Source of the DNA: Sacculina carcini
Lineage: Eukaryota; Arthropoda; Thecostraca; Sacculinidae
Reading direction: 5' to 3'
NCBI GenBank assembly: GCA_916048095.2
Contig: OU696587.1
Location: forward strand, 669,252 to 733,251
DNA: 64,000 bases
Part shown: positions 11,457 to 22,641 of the stretch, one piece after another
Numbering within the stretch: the first letter of the stretch is position 1
Layout of the letters: every line of letters starts with the position of its first letter
Program-made: the position numbers and the translations under genes
The notes under the pieces: generated by a model
What the model was told of the DNA's origin: nothing
Databases searched by the model: none
What the model saw: only the letters and a program-made list of their open reading frames with translations

Positions 11457-13310
11457 TCAGAATTTGCAATTAAGTTCAATTCCTTTGCAGCCGTTCATCA
11501 TGCAGCTGGAGTCATTTTCTTGAATGTATGCTGCCTCTGCATATCTTCTAGTAGCATCGTCTAATATTCCGCTGTGTATAACTGTCCACTGTATCGATAC
11601 TTCCATTTTGTTATGCTCTTCCATAAAATGCTTTATAATTGGACCTCCCAGCTTATAGTTGGAGTGTTCCAGGATCCTTACACGTACTGGTCGCGAGGTC
11701 TCACCAATGTAGATTTTTCCACATACCGTGCACACTATCTTATATATGACATTTTTCCTCCAACATAGTTTTCTGTCGGGACTCATGGATGTGGCACAGG
11801 TATCACATTGTGGTGCGCACCTGAAACGCTATCTTGATGGAGCGAAAATCCGCTTCAGCGGTCGACCCGGGTCGATCCACACCCGTATTTTCCCCTGGAG
11901 ACCTGTTCTCTTGATGAGGGAATAACATTGTCGGCGACTGCTCTCACCCAGATACGGTAGTTTGATAAAATATTTGTCTTCCTTGCTTTCAGCTTGCTTG
12001 TCTACTCTGATATCTCTAATTGCCTTGTTCTTGCTCCTTTTGATCACATAGTCGGGGTAGCCATTTTGTCTAAATCGGTTCTCAATGGTCTTAATGGAAG
12101 TCTGAAGTGTCGCCGGTGTAGTGGCTCTTCTCGAAGCCCTCACAAATTCCCCATATGCTATTGCACACTTAGCACTTTTTGGACCAATAGACATTAGATC
12201 CATAGACCATTAGACCATTAGACCATTAGATGTGATTGAGCCGCTGTGGTGAGGCTTCATGTATACCTCAGATACAAATTGTTCACCGTTGTAGTTGATG
12301 TTGCAGTCCAAAAAAGCCAGTCTGCCATTCTTCGGCAGCTCAATAGTAAACTCAATAAAATTTGAGATGGAATTGGCGGTAGCTAGCAACACTGCGGTGT
12401 CAATGTCGTCATACCAAGCTACAAATATATCATCGATGTATCTCTTGTATTTGAGTGGCCGATGAAATGCCGTTTGAAATTGCTGGTCCAAATAGTCGGC
12501 GAATATGATGGCCAGTTGAGGAACCAGTGGATTTCCCATTGATAATCCTTCGGTCTGTTTATAGAGTTTAGCTCCCTGAATGACGACATCATTTGATATG
12601 GCCATATTGACCAAATCAACAATATCCTCAACCGCCATCTCATGAAACATATCGTCTTTGGACTTGTTGTTAATTAAAAAGTCACGTAACACTTCATCTA
12701 GGCCCTTATTGTTGTCATCTGAGCAGCGTGGAATAGTGCCATATAAGTTTTTTATGTCAAGAGAGGCTAACCCCTTTACTCCGCATTGTGGTAGTGTTTT
12801 AAGCCACTGCAAAAACTCATCTGAACTTCTAAGATGTGCGGGTACATAATTGAGAAGTCCATCCAATTTCTTCGAAAGGCATTTTGCTAGTTTTGTGGCT
12901 GGCCCGTCGACTGCAGCAACTATGGGTCGCCCTTTCAGTTCTCTGACCTTGTGGTCTTTGGGTAAGGTGTAAGCCGAACTAGGCATTGGGAAGCTACATT
13001 TGAGCTTAGAGAGGCAGCTCTGAACAGTTTTGTTCTTTCTATATTTTTGTATAACGTAGTCGAGGTTTTTGTTGAATTGGGCTTGCCTGGTGGATGGAAG
13101 CACAGATTTAATTTCCTGAAAATTTCCTCCCTCGACTGTTGATTCAGTCAGCATCCTCTCATAGTGCTCAGTGCTGAGTGCCATTAGACGTCCGGTCTTG
13201 TCTGTAGGAGTGATGACGGTATTGCTTTGCATCTTAATCTCTTTGATCTTATGCAACTCATCTGGCATTTTATTCAGTAAAAGTTTATGACTGTTTTTCA
13301 AAATCTTCAT
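11457..13310 (-). pseudogene. PLE reverse transcriptase/GIY-YIG protein with two stops
   Basis: One continuous frame, closed only by TAA at 12210-12212 and TAG at 11829-11831. It reads RT fingers (ITPTDKTGRLM), YTLPKDHK, RPIVAAVDGP, SLDIKNLYGTIP (first Asp), GLSMGNPLVPQLA, YIDDIFVAW (Asp pair), LAFLDCNI, a connecting region, a CDTC motif, then the endonuclease from VIYKIVCTVCGKIYIGET through RPVRVRILEH to a conserved Asn near the C-terminus. In PLEs the nuclease nicks the target that the RT then primes on. The first stop lies inside a tandem repeat of an 8-base unit (AGACCATT). Otherwise the catalytic residues look intact, so decay is recent. Confidence 0.9.
12195..12232. repeat. 8-bp tandem repeat inside the PLE coding region
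   Basis: Three adjacent AGACCATT units plus partial units. Inserted units keep the frame (24 bp) but create the TAA that splits the protein. Confidence 0.85.
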
Positions 13311-13328
13311 CTATGTTATCAGTCTTCA

Positions 13329-13330
<2 letters not shown>

Positions 13331-13382
<52 letters not shown>
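13331..13382. repeat. (TA)n microsatellite
   Basis: TA tract between the PLE 5' end and the CTAGCATTAAAA terminus of a minus-strand Helitron-like module. Confidence 0.95.
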
Positions 13383-13383
<1 letters not shown>

Positions 13384-14862
13384 CTAGCATTAAAACCCGC
13401 CCGTTGTGCGGAGCAATTCATAAAAATTTAGCAAATTAAAAATAAATAAGGCAAACTCATAAAATCCTTAATCAATTAAAAAGTCTAAATTTCAATATTT
13501 TTAATTTTATTTTGACAAAATATTTTCACTCAGCCCGCCTCATATTTAAACCCGGCCGACGTGCGGAATAATTCAGAACTCGAACACCATCCGTTCTGGT
13601 TATTGAAGTCGAATCCATTAGTTTTGTATATGAATTCATTCTACACGGTGAAATTGGACGTTTTATTGCCGCCCGCGGGACATTTTTATTTAATAAAAAT
13701 GAGCCATCTCTTCGTTTGCGTTTGAAGCCCCTGATCATTGAACCAGCGAACCATGAACCAGCGCAATTATGTCACCTCATATTCAAGCATACATACACAG
13801 ACAGACAGATAATTTCTTCTTTATGTATATATATAGCATTTAAACCCGCCCGTTGTGCGGAGCAATTCATAAAAAATTGCAAATTAAAAATAAATAAGGC
13901 AAAGTCATGAAAACATTAATCAATTAAAAGGTCTAAATTTCATTATTTTTAATTTTATTTTGACAAAATATTTTCACTCAACCCGCCTCATATTTAAACC
14001 CGCCCGACGTAAGGAATAATTCAGAACTCGAACACCATTTTTATTTTTAAAAAAATACCTTTTTTCAAATGAACCATTTGAAAAAATGAACTAAAAAATG
14101 GAAACACTTTTTTTAAACCCGCCCGTCGTGCGGAACAATTCATACAATAAAATTCATATTTGAAGTCAAATCCATTGGTTTTGTGTATGGATTAATTCTA
14201 CAGGGGAAGTTGAACGTTCTATTGTCTATAGTTGCTGCCCGCAGAACATTTTTATTTAAAAAAATTACCTTTTTCAAATGAACCATTTGAAAAAAATGAT
14301 CTAAAAAAACACTTTTTTAAACCCACCCGTCGTGCGGAACAATTGATACAATAAAATTCATATCAAATCCATAAAATATAATGAATACAAATTGAAAACC
14401 AAAAAATGTAACCTATAAATATCTTAACCAATAGAAAAGTCTAAATGTGAATATTTTTGTTCTTATTTTGACAAATATTACCCCTCAACCCGCCTGATAT
14501 ATAAATCTGCCCGTCGTGTGGTATAATTCAGAACACAAACACGAAACAAACAATGAAAGATGATGAAATCTTTTCATCAGAATGTTTCCAAACTATATTT
14601 ATTACTTAAAATCATTCCCCAATATCATTTGTTTAAGTACTATTTCACTTTTACCGCTATCATATTTATTGTTAAAATTTATATATTTTCCGCTATCACT
14701 AAAACCCAATATAACCTGAGTCAAACCTACCCAACCCAACCCAACCCAACCATCCAATCTTGACCGCTCTCAGCCTAGTCTGAGGTGATTTAACTTATTA
14801 GTTTGTGATCACAAAACATACTGATGCGATCATAATTTGTAATCAGAAGACTGAGATTATCT
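13383..14862 (-). repeat. Helitron-like modules, right arm
   Basis: 13385-14400 mirrors 7400-8390, and 14160-14862 mirrors 338-1100. It contains seven hairpin motifs in reverse orientation (13396, 13548, 13843, 13993, 14115, 14318 and 14500). The module end at 13383 is CTAG next to T in the minus orientation. The CCAAC run near 14730 is short and is not telomeric. Confidence 0.7.
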
Positions 14863-16337
14863 CCGCTTCTACAACTTGGCCGAGTCAACAATAAAGCTTC
14901 TCAAGGCATTCCTGTCAAATCGCCTGCAATTTCTTGATTTTAATGGTTGTTGTTCAAGTACAAAAGAAGTCAAAATGGGAGTACCTCAGGGTTCAATTTT
15001 GGGACCATTACTGTTTTTAATCTATGTTAATGACCTTTTTAAATGTAGCACTTCATCGCAATTTTTAATGTTTGCTGACGACACTGCTGTTTTTATCTCA
15101 GCCTCTACACAAGATGAATTGACGAGTAAAGCCAACAATCTTTTAAGTAACATATCAGATTGGTTCAAAGCAAATAGACTACGGTTAAACACTTCTAAGA
15201 CGGTAATATCAAATATATAATTTCACCAAAAATGAGCTGAGTGATTTAAGCATATAAATTGACAATGCTCGAATTGATCACTCGCCAGTGGTGAAATATC
15301 TGGGGGTGATGTTGGATAATGACCTCAAATTCCGTGCTCATATCAAGTATACAACTTCAATAATCAACAGGCACATTGGAATTATTTCGAAGGCTCGTAA
15401 GTTTTTAACCTCTGAACACGCGCTTTTATTATACAATGCCTTAATTCAACCTTTCTTATCGTATTGTAATTTAAATTGGGCATTGGGGTATCCTACCCAT
15501 TACAATCCCTTAATTGTTGCGCAAAAGAGAATCATGAGGATTATCGACATGGCTCCATATGGTTCACATACAAGCCCAATTTTTAAAAAATATAAGGTAC
15601 AAAAATTTCGTGATCTCGTCAAATCAAACTGTATGGTTTTAATGCATAGTTTTTTAACCAATTCACTTTCCCCATGTATTTCTCACAATTTTATTTTGAA
15701 ACTCAATACAAGAAACCTAAGAGAAAAACATCATTTTGAGGAGCTAAGAGTAAATAACAATTATGAAGAACATTGCATGTTTATCAGGGCACCCAAGTAC
15801 TGGAATCAGATAGTTGCCAAAAATATTCCGTCTCTCGTGAATGTTCCTCCTTCTAAACGTAAACTCAAACAAGTTACGAACAAGCTGATTATGGACAATT
15901 ACTGATTAGTGACTCAGTGATTTGGTTGATGGTGACAATGTTGACAATGTTGATGGTAATGATAGCTGATAGCACCAATGTTGATAGTTGATTGTGAAAA
16001 TATCACGTGTACTTGGCTCGGTTCATTTCCTCGGCTCATCATCTCCTTATTTTTATTATTTTTTGTTATTAATTTTTATTAATTTGATCTGTATTGATCT
16101 ACTTTTGTTTTGGTTGACCAAAAATTGAAACGACGACTTTTTCTTTTCTTTACTTCACAATTGTTCCTAGTTGCATGATTTAGAATTATTATAAATTAAT
16201 TCAGTGGTTGAGACAGGATTCTTCCTTACACCCTGAAAATATCATTTTTGCAACTGTTTTTTTTTGTGTGATGTTCTTCTTGTTCTGGTTCGAGTGTGAA
16301 ATAAACTTCTTCTTGAAAAAAAAAAAAAAAAAAAAAT
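14863..16337 (+). mobile_element. 5'-truncated LINE insertion with poly(A)
   Basis: The element starts after ATTATCT and ends in a run of 19 A before TATCT, giving a short target duplication (TATCT). The empty site can be read from the inverted copy at 310-350, where the two flanks are continuous. This is a clean target-primed retrotransposition signature. Confidence 0.9.
14866..15904 (+). pseudogene. LINE reverse transcriptase C-terminal half, broken
   Basis: Two frames of one RT. The first (to 15220) has FLSNRLQFLDFNG, GVPQGSILGPLLFLIYVNDL and the catalytic FADDTAVF, then LRLNTSKT. After a frameshift between 15215 and 15290 the second begins at VKYLGVMLDNDLKF and runs to the stop at 15904 with the conserved YNALIQPFLSYCN block and a WNQI C-terminal motif. 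The endonuclease and RT fingers are missing through 5' truncation. The GVPQGS and LGV..D.L.F.HI signatures suit the Jockey/CR1 side of the LINE tree, but I cannot place it further. Confidence 0.9.
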
Positions 16338-16790
16338 ATCTACCCCAGGGGTCCCAAACACGCGGCCCACCAATACTTTTCTCTCAACCCGCCAATATAG
16401 TATCGGGACCAGACTGTAAGGCAGCTAAATTCATATTTGTTGCATAATGCGATATAATTATACACCATTATCATATTATCTCATAATTCCCGGTTAATGC
16501 TTCCACTAATGCATCATATTCATACAGTTGTCATTTTTTGGATTACACCGATATTACAGCCCTTGATATTACAGCCGATATTATATTATGCAATCTATAT
16601 TCTGCTACGTATTATTCCTAATACATATATCATCAGATCGCAAAATATATTTAAAGCTTCACATCATTCTCCAAAATCATTTGCTTGAGAGCTATTCTAC
16701 TTTTATCGCTAGAATATTTACTGCTAGCAAAATATCATATACCTCGCTATCATTTAAACCCACTCTTTATAGATACATTTAATTCGCCCG
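16338..16790 (-). repeat. continuation of the inverted duplication beyond the LINE
   Basis: 16338-16470 is the reverse complement of 211-345. 16600-16760 resembles 14560-14715, so related units lie in tandem here. No coding potential. Confidence 0.6.
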
Positions 16791-18600
16791 TCGTGCGGAA
16801 CAGTTCATAAAATATAATTAATATTCAATTCATATAAAAATAAGTGCAAATTGAAAAAGAAAAACAAACCCATAGGAAAGTTTTAGCCAATATAAAAGTC
16901 TAAATGTGAAATTTATGTTTCAATTTAGAAAACATGTTTTTCCACAACCCGCCTCATATTTAAAGCTGCCCGTCGTGCGGAATAATTCAGAACTCAAACA
17001 CGAAACAAACACAAAGAAAATTGATGAAAAACGACCAATAGAAAAAGTCAAAATTGTAAATTCTTGTTTTAATTATTGACGATGTTTTTCCCTCAACACT
17101 GCTCAAATTCACACCCGTCCTTCGTGTGTAGTAATTCAGAAGTGTAACACTATCAAAACAATGCAACCTTCTGTCATCTCTATAAGTCCAGGTTAATGCT
17201 TCCGCTAAAACAGCATGAGTTGGCATTACATGATATTGCAACCCATATCCTTATGCAACTTAAGCTTATGCAACTTGAAATTAAACCAATTAAATTATAC
17301 AGTAAAATTCAGTAGTTAACATTGTTCCCAGTAGTATTTTACCCGACCGTCGGGCGGAACAATTCATGTGTAAATAGTGAGGACAATAAAGCCTTTCTAT
17401 TCAGTATAGTGTAGATTTTATGCAACTTATGCAACTTATGCAACTTATGCTTATGCAACTTGAAATTAAACCAATTAAATTACACAGTTAAATTCAGTAG
17501 TTTACTTTGTTCCCAATAGCATTTTACCCGCCCGTCGTGCGGAACGTTATTGAGGACAATAAAGCCTTTATATTCAGTATAGTGTAGCATTAATTAAACT
17601 GTACGCAATAAAACCACACCATCCATGCTTGGAGATAATATGATGCATTCTTAATTGTGATTGGTCTTCAGTGAAATTTAATCGGTGTATATTCCTGTGT
17701 AATCGCAAGTGCGCATAATAGCTGTCAAATTGGCAATATGTCCTTTTGACTTTACACCGCCGTAACTTCCTTCAGATACCCTTTGGAAAATTACAAATTA
17801 TACCGTATTGTAGAAAACAACATTTCTAGCAAGATGGTATAATTTATTTTATGTATAACAAATAGTTACAGAGAAATAGTAGAAAAATGAATTAATTTTA
17901 GTCACCCGGTGTTCAAGTGTAATTTTGGATGTATTTGAGAATTTTGCCAATTTTACACGTTTTTTGTATCACTTGTGGGTATAAATTATAACTTTTCTTG
18001 TAGAACACAAAATTATCTACACAATAGTATAATTTTTTTAGCTGTACCATTGCTGGCTTATGAGGAATAGATAGGGGAATATTGACCAAAATATTCGCGT
18101 TTTTCATTGCTAATTATGCATTTTTGAATTTGTCATTTTGACTTCACACCGCCGTAAATTTTTTTTAATACACTTTGGAAAATTACAAATTATACCGTGT
18201 TGTAGAAAAAAAATTCCCAGCATGATGGTATTATTTATTTAGATGTGTGATATTTATTTGTTGAGAAATAGAGAAAAAAGTAAATAAAATCGGTCGCCTT
18301 AAGTTAAAATGAAATTATGAATGTAGATTGTAATTTTGTCATTTTTACATATTTTATATTTAATTTTATAAGTTTAATTATAGCCTAACAAGTAGACCAG
18401 AAAATTTTATACACAGTGATATAATTCGTATAGCTGTACCATTTATGGCTTATAAGGAGTAGATGGCGGAATATTGACCAAAATTTTCGAATTTTTCAGG
18501 ATTCATTCTGTCTTTTCACCGCTATAACTTTTTTTCAATTTTAAAATTTAAAAATAAGCAAAAAGTATAAACAAGAAAATTTCCAACGTGATGGTATAAA
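16791..18600 (-). mobile_element. Helitron-like repeat, reverse orientation
   Basis: Hairpins at 16779, 16956, 17110, 17340 and 17524. 16790-17880 parallels 6010-7330, and 17700-18600 is the reverse of repeat A at 1581-2490. A small tandem repeat of TTATGCAAC occurs at about 17417-17458. No transposase gene. Confidence 0.6.
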
Positions 18601-18672
18601 TTGTTAGCGGGTACACCAAGTGGTTACCGAGTAGTAGCTCACAATAAATGGACCAAGGAGGGTGGGACAGAT

Positions 18673-18706
<34 letters not shown>

Positions 18707-18740
18707 AGAGGATCTCTTTTATATATATAGATATATACTG
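18601..18740 (-). mobile_element. 5' head of Helitron-like repeat A (minus)
   Basis: The reverse of the AGATCCTCTGTGTG...ACCACTTGG head seen at 4420-4530, with (CA)n at 18677-18702 and a short TA tract outside it. It closes the repeat that starts near 17700. Confidence 0.6.
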
Positions 18741-18894
18741 CACGACGGGCGACACAGAAAGAACATGCTCAATTACACATATCCCGCCATTGTGTTTGAT
18801 CGACTGACTGCTGGTTATACGGAAAGGTTAGTGTTTGATGATGTTACAACTTCAATCATAGTCTGACTAAAACATAACTGTGCTGACCAACTCA

Positions 18895-18931
18895 AACATT
18901 CTTCCGCACAACGGGCGGGTTTTAATGCTAG
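18895..18931 (+). mobile_element. Helitron-like 3' terminus remnant
   Basis: CCGCACAACGGGCGGG hairpin and TTTTAATGCTAG ending at 18931, followed by T. It abuts the 3' end of the SINE. Confidence 0.55.
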
Positions 18932-19227
18932 TAATAATTAAATAAAACTTTACGTATTTGAACACAGCAGTGGAAATGCAATGTTCGCGTGAATTTATGC
19001 ATGGGCAAAGCCTCACGGCCCCGGCTGGCACACCGCAGGTCCGCCGCACGGGTTTTGCAGTCACCGCCAGCACAGAAACTGCACGGCTGCGCGCACACAA
19101 AACCCACATTTCGACAATTGGGCTACCCTTTCAGAAACGGACCCAAACGCTTCACCTCGCCAGGGAATCGAGCCCTGGACCTCTCTTGCACAGAGCGTGC
19201 GTCTTAGCCACTCGGCTACGAGGCGGA
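18932..19227 (-). mobile_element. tRNA-derived SINE
   Basis: On the minus strand the head starts CCGCCTCGTAGCCGAGTGG (A box) and has GGGCTCGATTCCCTGG (B box) about 60 bases on, the internal RNA polymerase III promoter of a tRNA-like gene. The head resembles a class II (Leu/Ser-type) tRNA. A body of about 220 bp follows, shared with the copy at 39072-39293. There is no tRNA acceptor-stem closure, so it is a SINE, not a tRNA gene. It interrupts the RT of the adjoining LTR relic after a DLWTY motif. Confidence 0.85.
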
Positions 19228-20010
19228 TACGTCCACAAATCAGGTCGTACTGCTATCTGCAGATATGCTTTTCGCAGATCTATCAATGTTGTGTTGCAGC
19301 CGCGTCGCCTCCATTGCCTCAATTTATCTGCACATACGTCTGAGTTAGCAGTGAATGGCTGTATATGCTTATTCAGCTCTGTGCAGTCAAGTACAGGTCT
19401 CACCTTTCTCTTTGTATCTTGCACAACAGCCATTAGTGGAATGAGACCTTTCACAGGACTATGTTTTTTCTCGTCATGTAATCGCAGCCAGCCGCGATCA
19501 ATCCAGTTCATGATTTCACTTTCGAAACCTTGTTTAGCGTTTGCTTTGCCGCTATATTGAGCTACTTTATTATATAGAGATATGGGAGCACTATCATAAC
19601 TCCATTTCCAAGCAGCAGTCCACTGCCTTCTAGCAGAATCAAACTTGGCTGAAAGATATGTCTAGTCGACAACTATGTCTTGTATAGCCAATGCTTCTAA
19701 ATTTGGCATTCTGAGGGTTGTGTGACCACAAATACCGTGAACAATCTCACCATCACTAGTAATAACTGCTCCTCCAAGAGCCATTATACCGTTCATTCCC
19801 AAGACAAAATTAAAGTTTAAAGCACAGAAGTCAACCACCTATGCTTCAACAAATATCGGTGGTTGACGCAGAACTCTCAGACAGACAGTAGTAGAGCCAA
19901 GGCATCGATGGCTAGCACCACTCATTGTTAGAGTGCTTACATCACATTTTTTCCAATTTGCACGACACGATACATTAATATGACAGCTTGAACAACCACT
20001 ATCGACTGAT
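19228..20010 (-). pseudogene. LTR-element protease/RT relic
   Basis: The minus strand shows a degraded protease and spacer (VLGMNGIMALGG near 19790) and then the RT fingers: RPVLDCTELN, SDVCADKLRQWRRRG, TTLIDLRKAYLQIAVRPDLWTY. The same signatures recur at 29478-30560 and 62640-63480, so the three belong to one lineage. Stops interrupt the protease part and the RT ends at the SINE. The matching gag lies at 21816-22575, separated by a LINE. Confidence 0.75.
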
Positions 20011-21815
20011 TATTATTATTATTATTATTAATTACAGGCAAATCCAGTAGCATGGGAAGAGTGCAAGCACTATTACCACCCTAAGGTGGCCCCATGTACC
20101 GGAAGCGCCCAAAAGATTCAGAGAGAAAGAGAGTTCGAAGAGAAAAAAGTCTAGAAAGAGAGTTGGAAAGAAAATAATAAATAACAATAAATAATTCAGA
20201 TTAAGAGACAGAACAATTCAATTAAGACTCAACAGTCAATTCCGCTCTTTCAGTAGCATTTCATTTACTTTGGCCTTGAATTTGTTCAAATTGTTCTGCG
20301 AGAAAGCCTCCTCCTTCAGCGCGTTCCAAGTATACACAGTGGCCGGAAGAAAGCAACGTTGGAATTGTTTTGTACGACAACGAATTGGAGCCATGCACTG
20401 GGAATGCTGTTTGGATGTAAACCGTGTGCTTCTTGCTGCCACGAAATCATCAGGAATTGACTTGCTCATCGGATGATGGTCGTTGTGCTTGATCTTGTAC
20501 AGCATGCACACGCTGCTGACCTTTCGACGATGGCAAAGATCACCAAGAACCAAGTCACCACAGAGGAACTTGCAAGTTCTAACAACTCTGTTGATGAGAT
20601 TGAGGTGACAATCCGCAGCAGAAGACCACACGGGGGCGCAGTACTCCAGAATTGGCAAAATGAAACAGCGAAAACAACTTTTTGAGATTGTGCTGCTACC
20701 GAACATCCGATATGCCTTTCTTATAATTCCCAGTTTCCGCGATGCCGAACAAACTAGCTTCCGAATGTGACTCTCAAACGTGAGCTTTGAGTCTACATGA
20801 ACTCCCAATATTTTGAGCTCATCACACACGTTGAGTTGGGCGTCATTTATGAGGATAGCTCCATGTGAAGATTGAACGGTACGTGACCTAGAAACCAACA
20901 AGCATTTAGATTTCGAAGTGTTCAGCATCATATTCCACCTCTCACACCACTTCAGGACGCTGCTGAGATCGTCGTTGACCGTTTGACGCACCTGTGGTCT
21001 GTCCGAAGGAGATGAAATTACAGCCATCAAGGTGATATCATCAGCATATCCATATACAGGGTTGCGTGTGGTTGTGTACAGGTCAGCGGTGTAAATGTTG
21101 AACAAAATAGGACCCAACACACTTCCCTGCGGGACACCGGACGCAATGCTCTGCCAGCCACTGTATGCTCCATCGATGGCAACACGTTGTACGCGATTGG
21201 ATAGAAATTGATGCAAAACACTTAGCAAACGGCCGCCGACTCCAATCTTTCTCAGTTTTTGCAACAAGCCCTGGTGGCTCACACGGTCAAATGCTGCCGA
21301 GAAATCCAACTGCACAATCCAGGCTTCACTGCCTTTGTCTAGCACTTGCTGGAGCTCATGCGTGATAGTAAGCAGAGCGTCAGTCGTGCTGAGTTTTTTG
21401 CGGTATGCAAATTGGTTTTCCGACAGCAGATTGTTGCTCTCCAGGTACTTGGACAGTCTGGAAGATATCAAGTGCTCGAATATTTTGGACAGAATCGGCG
21501 TAATTGATATTGGCCGGTAGTTTGCAACATCAGCTGAATTGGTTCCTTTTGGTATGGGCGTGATATTCGCAACCCGCCAACATGATGGAAACGAACCAGT
21601 CTTCATCAAGCGCCTGAAAAGAGCACTGAGCTTCGGAGCTAGAGTATCTGCCGTGTTCTTGAAAAATAGCGGAAACATATTCAGAGGGTCTGTTCCTCCG
21701 TGGGCATCAAGGTCTTTCATGAGATTCGCCACTTCTTTTGATCGGAAGGCAATGCCTTTGATTTTCGGGGCGAGGACAGATGAATCGTCAGACGGAATGG
21801 ACCCTTGACATTGCT
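20011..21815 (-). mobile_element. LINE insertion into the LTR relic
   Basis: 5'-truncated LINE ending in a (TAA)n-type tail (20011-20033) on the minus strand. It sits between the gag and the protease of the surrounding relic. The 5' boundary is approximate (21.80-21.88 kb). Confidence 0.8.
20236..21815 (-). CDS. LINE reverse transcriptase, uninterrupted but 5'-truncated
   Basis: About 525 codons with no stop. In order: the pre-palm LDAHGGTDPLNMFP, WRVANITPIPKG, NYRPISITPILSKIFE, NQFAYRKKLSTTDAL, VQLDFSAAFDRVSH (first catalytic Asp), GVPQGSVLGPILFNIYTADL, YGYADDITLMA (Asp pair), LNTSKSKCLLVS, LGVHVDSKLTFESHI, then FILPILEYCAPVW and a C-terminal region. The longer apparent ORF (to 21882) begins with about 22 residues of the surrounding gag relic, so its first Met is not the protein's own start. 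The endonuclease domain is absent. Jockey/CR1-like by its GVPQGS, YADD and YC.PVW signatures. Confidence 0.85.
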
Positions 21816-22575
21816 TGGTATTTGCGACGAGAGGAAACCGGCACCTATGCATCCCCCCGTTTGCCGTTTCTCGAACTGGCATGTTTTACGTTAGTTTTGC
21901 ATTGACGAGCGAAGTGACAAAGTTTACCACAGTTAATGCATATTAGCCTACGTCTTAACATGGATTTGGTCGTGTCAGAGCTCACCTGATTTTTGTTGTG
22001 CACACATGTACAGTTCGTAGATACTCCGTATGCAAACGCATTAGGAACGTGGTCGGCGGATTGGATTTCTGCTGAGCGAATTCCAGCTTCAACTTGTTTC
22101 GAGCAGACGAGAAGTTATTCCAACTTGAGCTCTACGCCACTCGTAGCCCTCACAGTTTGCTGCATTTCTGGTGGAAGTCCTTGCAGAAACTGACAAGCCA
22201 CCCGTTTCTCATCAGAAGGAGCAAAGTCACCTTTTCTGCGATACATAATGCCAACTTCTTCAACTCCGCCATGAAGGAATCCAGCGAGTCGAAATTGCGA
22301 CTGTTGCACACTCTGAATTGTTCGTAGGCAGATCACGGAGTCGTACCAAGCGGGAACTGAAGGGCTTTCACAATACTCTTCTCGTTTTGCCGTGATCTTT
22401 CTCAGAGCTGCTGAAAAACCTGAAAGGTTTTCCCTTCTAGAAAATGAGGGAACAATGACGTCGAATCCTCAATCATCTTCAATTTGGCCGTGTATCGGAG
22501 CTTCTCGATCCACACTGACAAATCTGTAGAGCCATCACATGGACTAATTATATCCGATATCTTTACTGACTCCAT
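21816..22575 (-). pseudogene. LTR-element gag relic with zinc knuckle
   Basis: Minus-strand gag matching the lineage at 28.8 and 61.8 kb. It shows a start region with ISPCDGSTDLSVWIEKL, a capsid part FLQGLPPEMQQTVRAT (compare FVSGLPDSVRQTIRAG at 62.28 kb), and one zinc knuckle CINCGKLCHFARQC near 21940. Several frameshifts and stops. It would package element RNA if intact. The following pol part was pushed away by the LINE. Confidence 0.7.
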
Positions 22576-22582
22576 AACTCCA

Positions 22583-22584
<2 letters not shown>

Positions 22585-22636
<52 letters not shown>
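22585..22636. repeat. (TA)n microsatellite
   Basis: TA tract immediately upstream of the minus-strand gag relic start. Confidence 0.95.

Positions 22637-22639
<3 letters not shown>

Positions 22640-22641
<2 letters not shown>

Larger units (their letters stand above)
11212..13330 (-). mobile_element. Penelope-like element with GIY-YIG endonuclease
   Basis: A PLE on the minus strand, bounded by (TA)n on both sides (11201-11211 and 13331-13381). It encodes a reverse transcriptase followed by a C-terminal GIY-YIG nuclease, the classical Penelope order. The 3' non-coding part (11212-11456) includes the ACGACGTTTCGCC / GGCTTTATCAAG pattern common at PLE ends. The 5' side is truncated: the reading frame starts just upstream of the RT core. 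Confidence 0.85.

Noticed and set aside
687-18931. CRISPR array from regularly repeated hairpins
   Set aside because: Spacing is irregular, flanks are homologous, orientation varies and the genome is eukaryotic.
19150-19227. tRNA-Leu/Ser gene look-alike
   Set aside because: It has A and B boxes but lacks a closed acceptor stem and is followed by a repeated 220-bp body; it is a SINE head.
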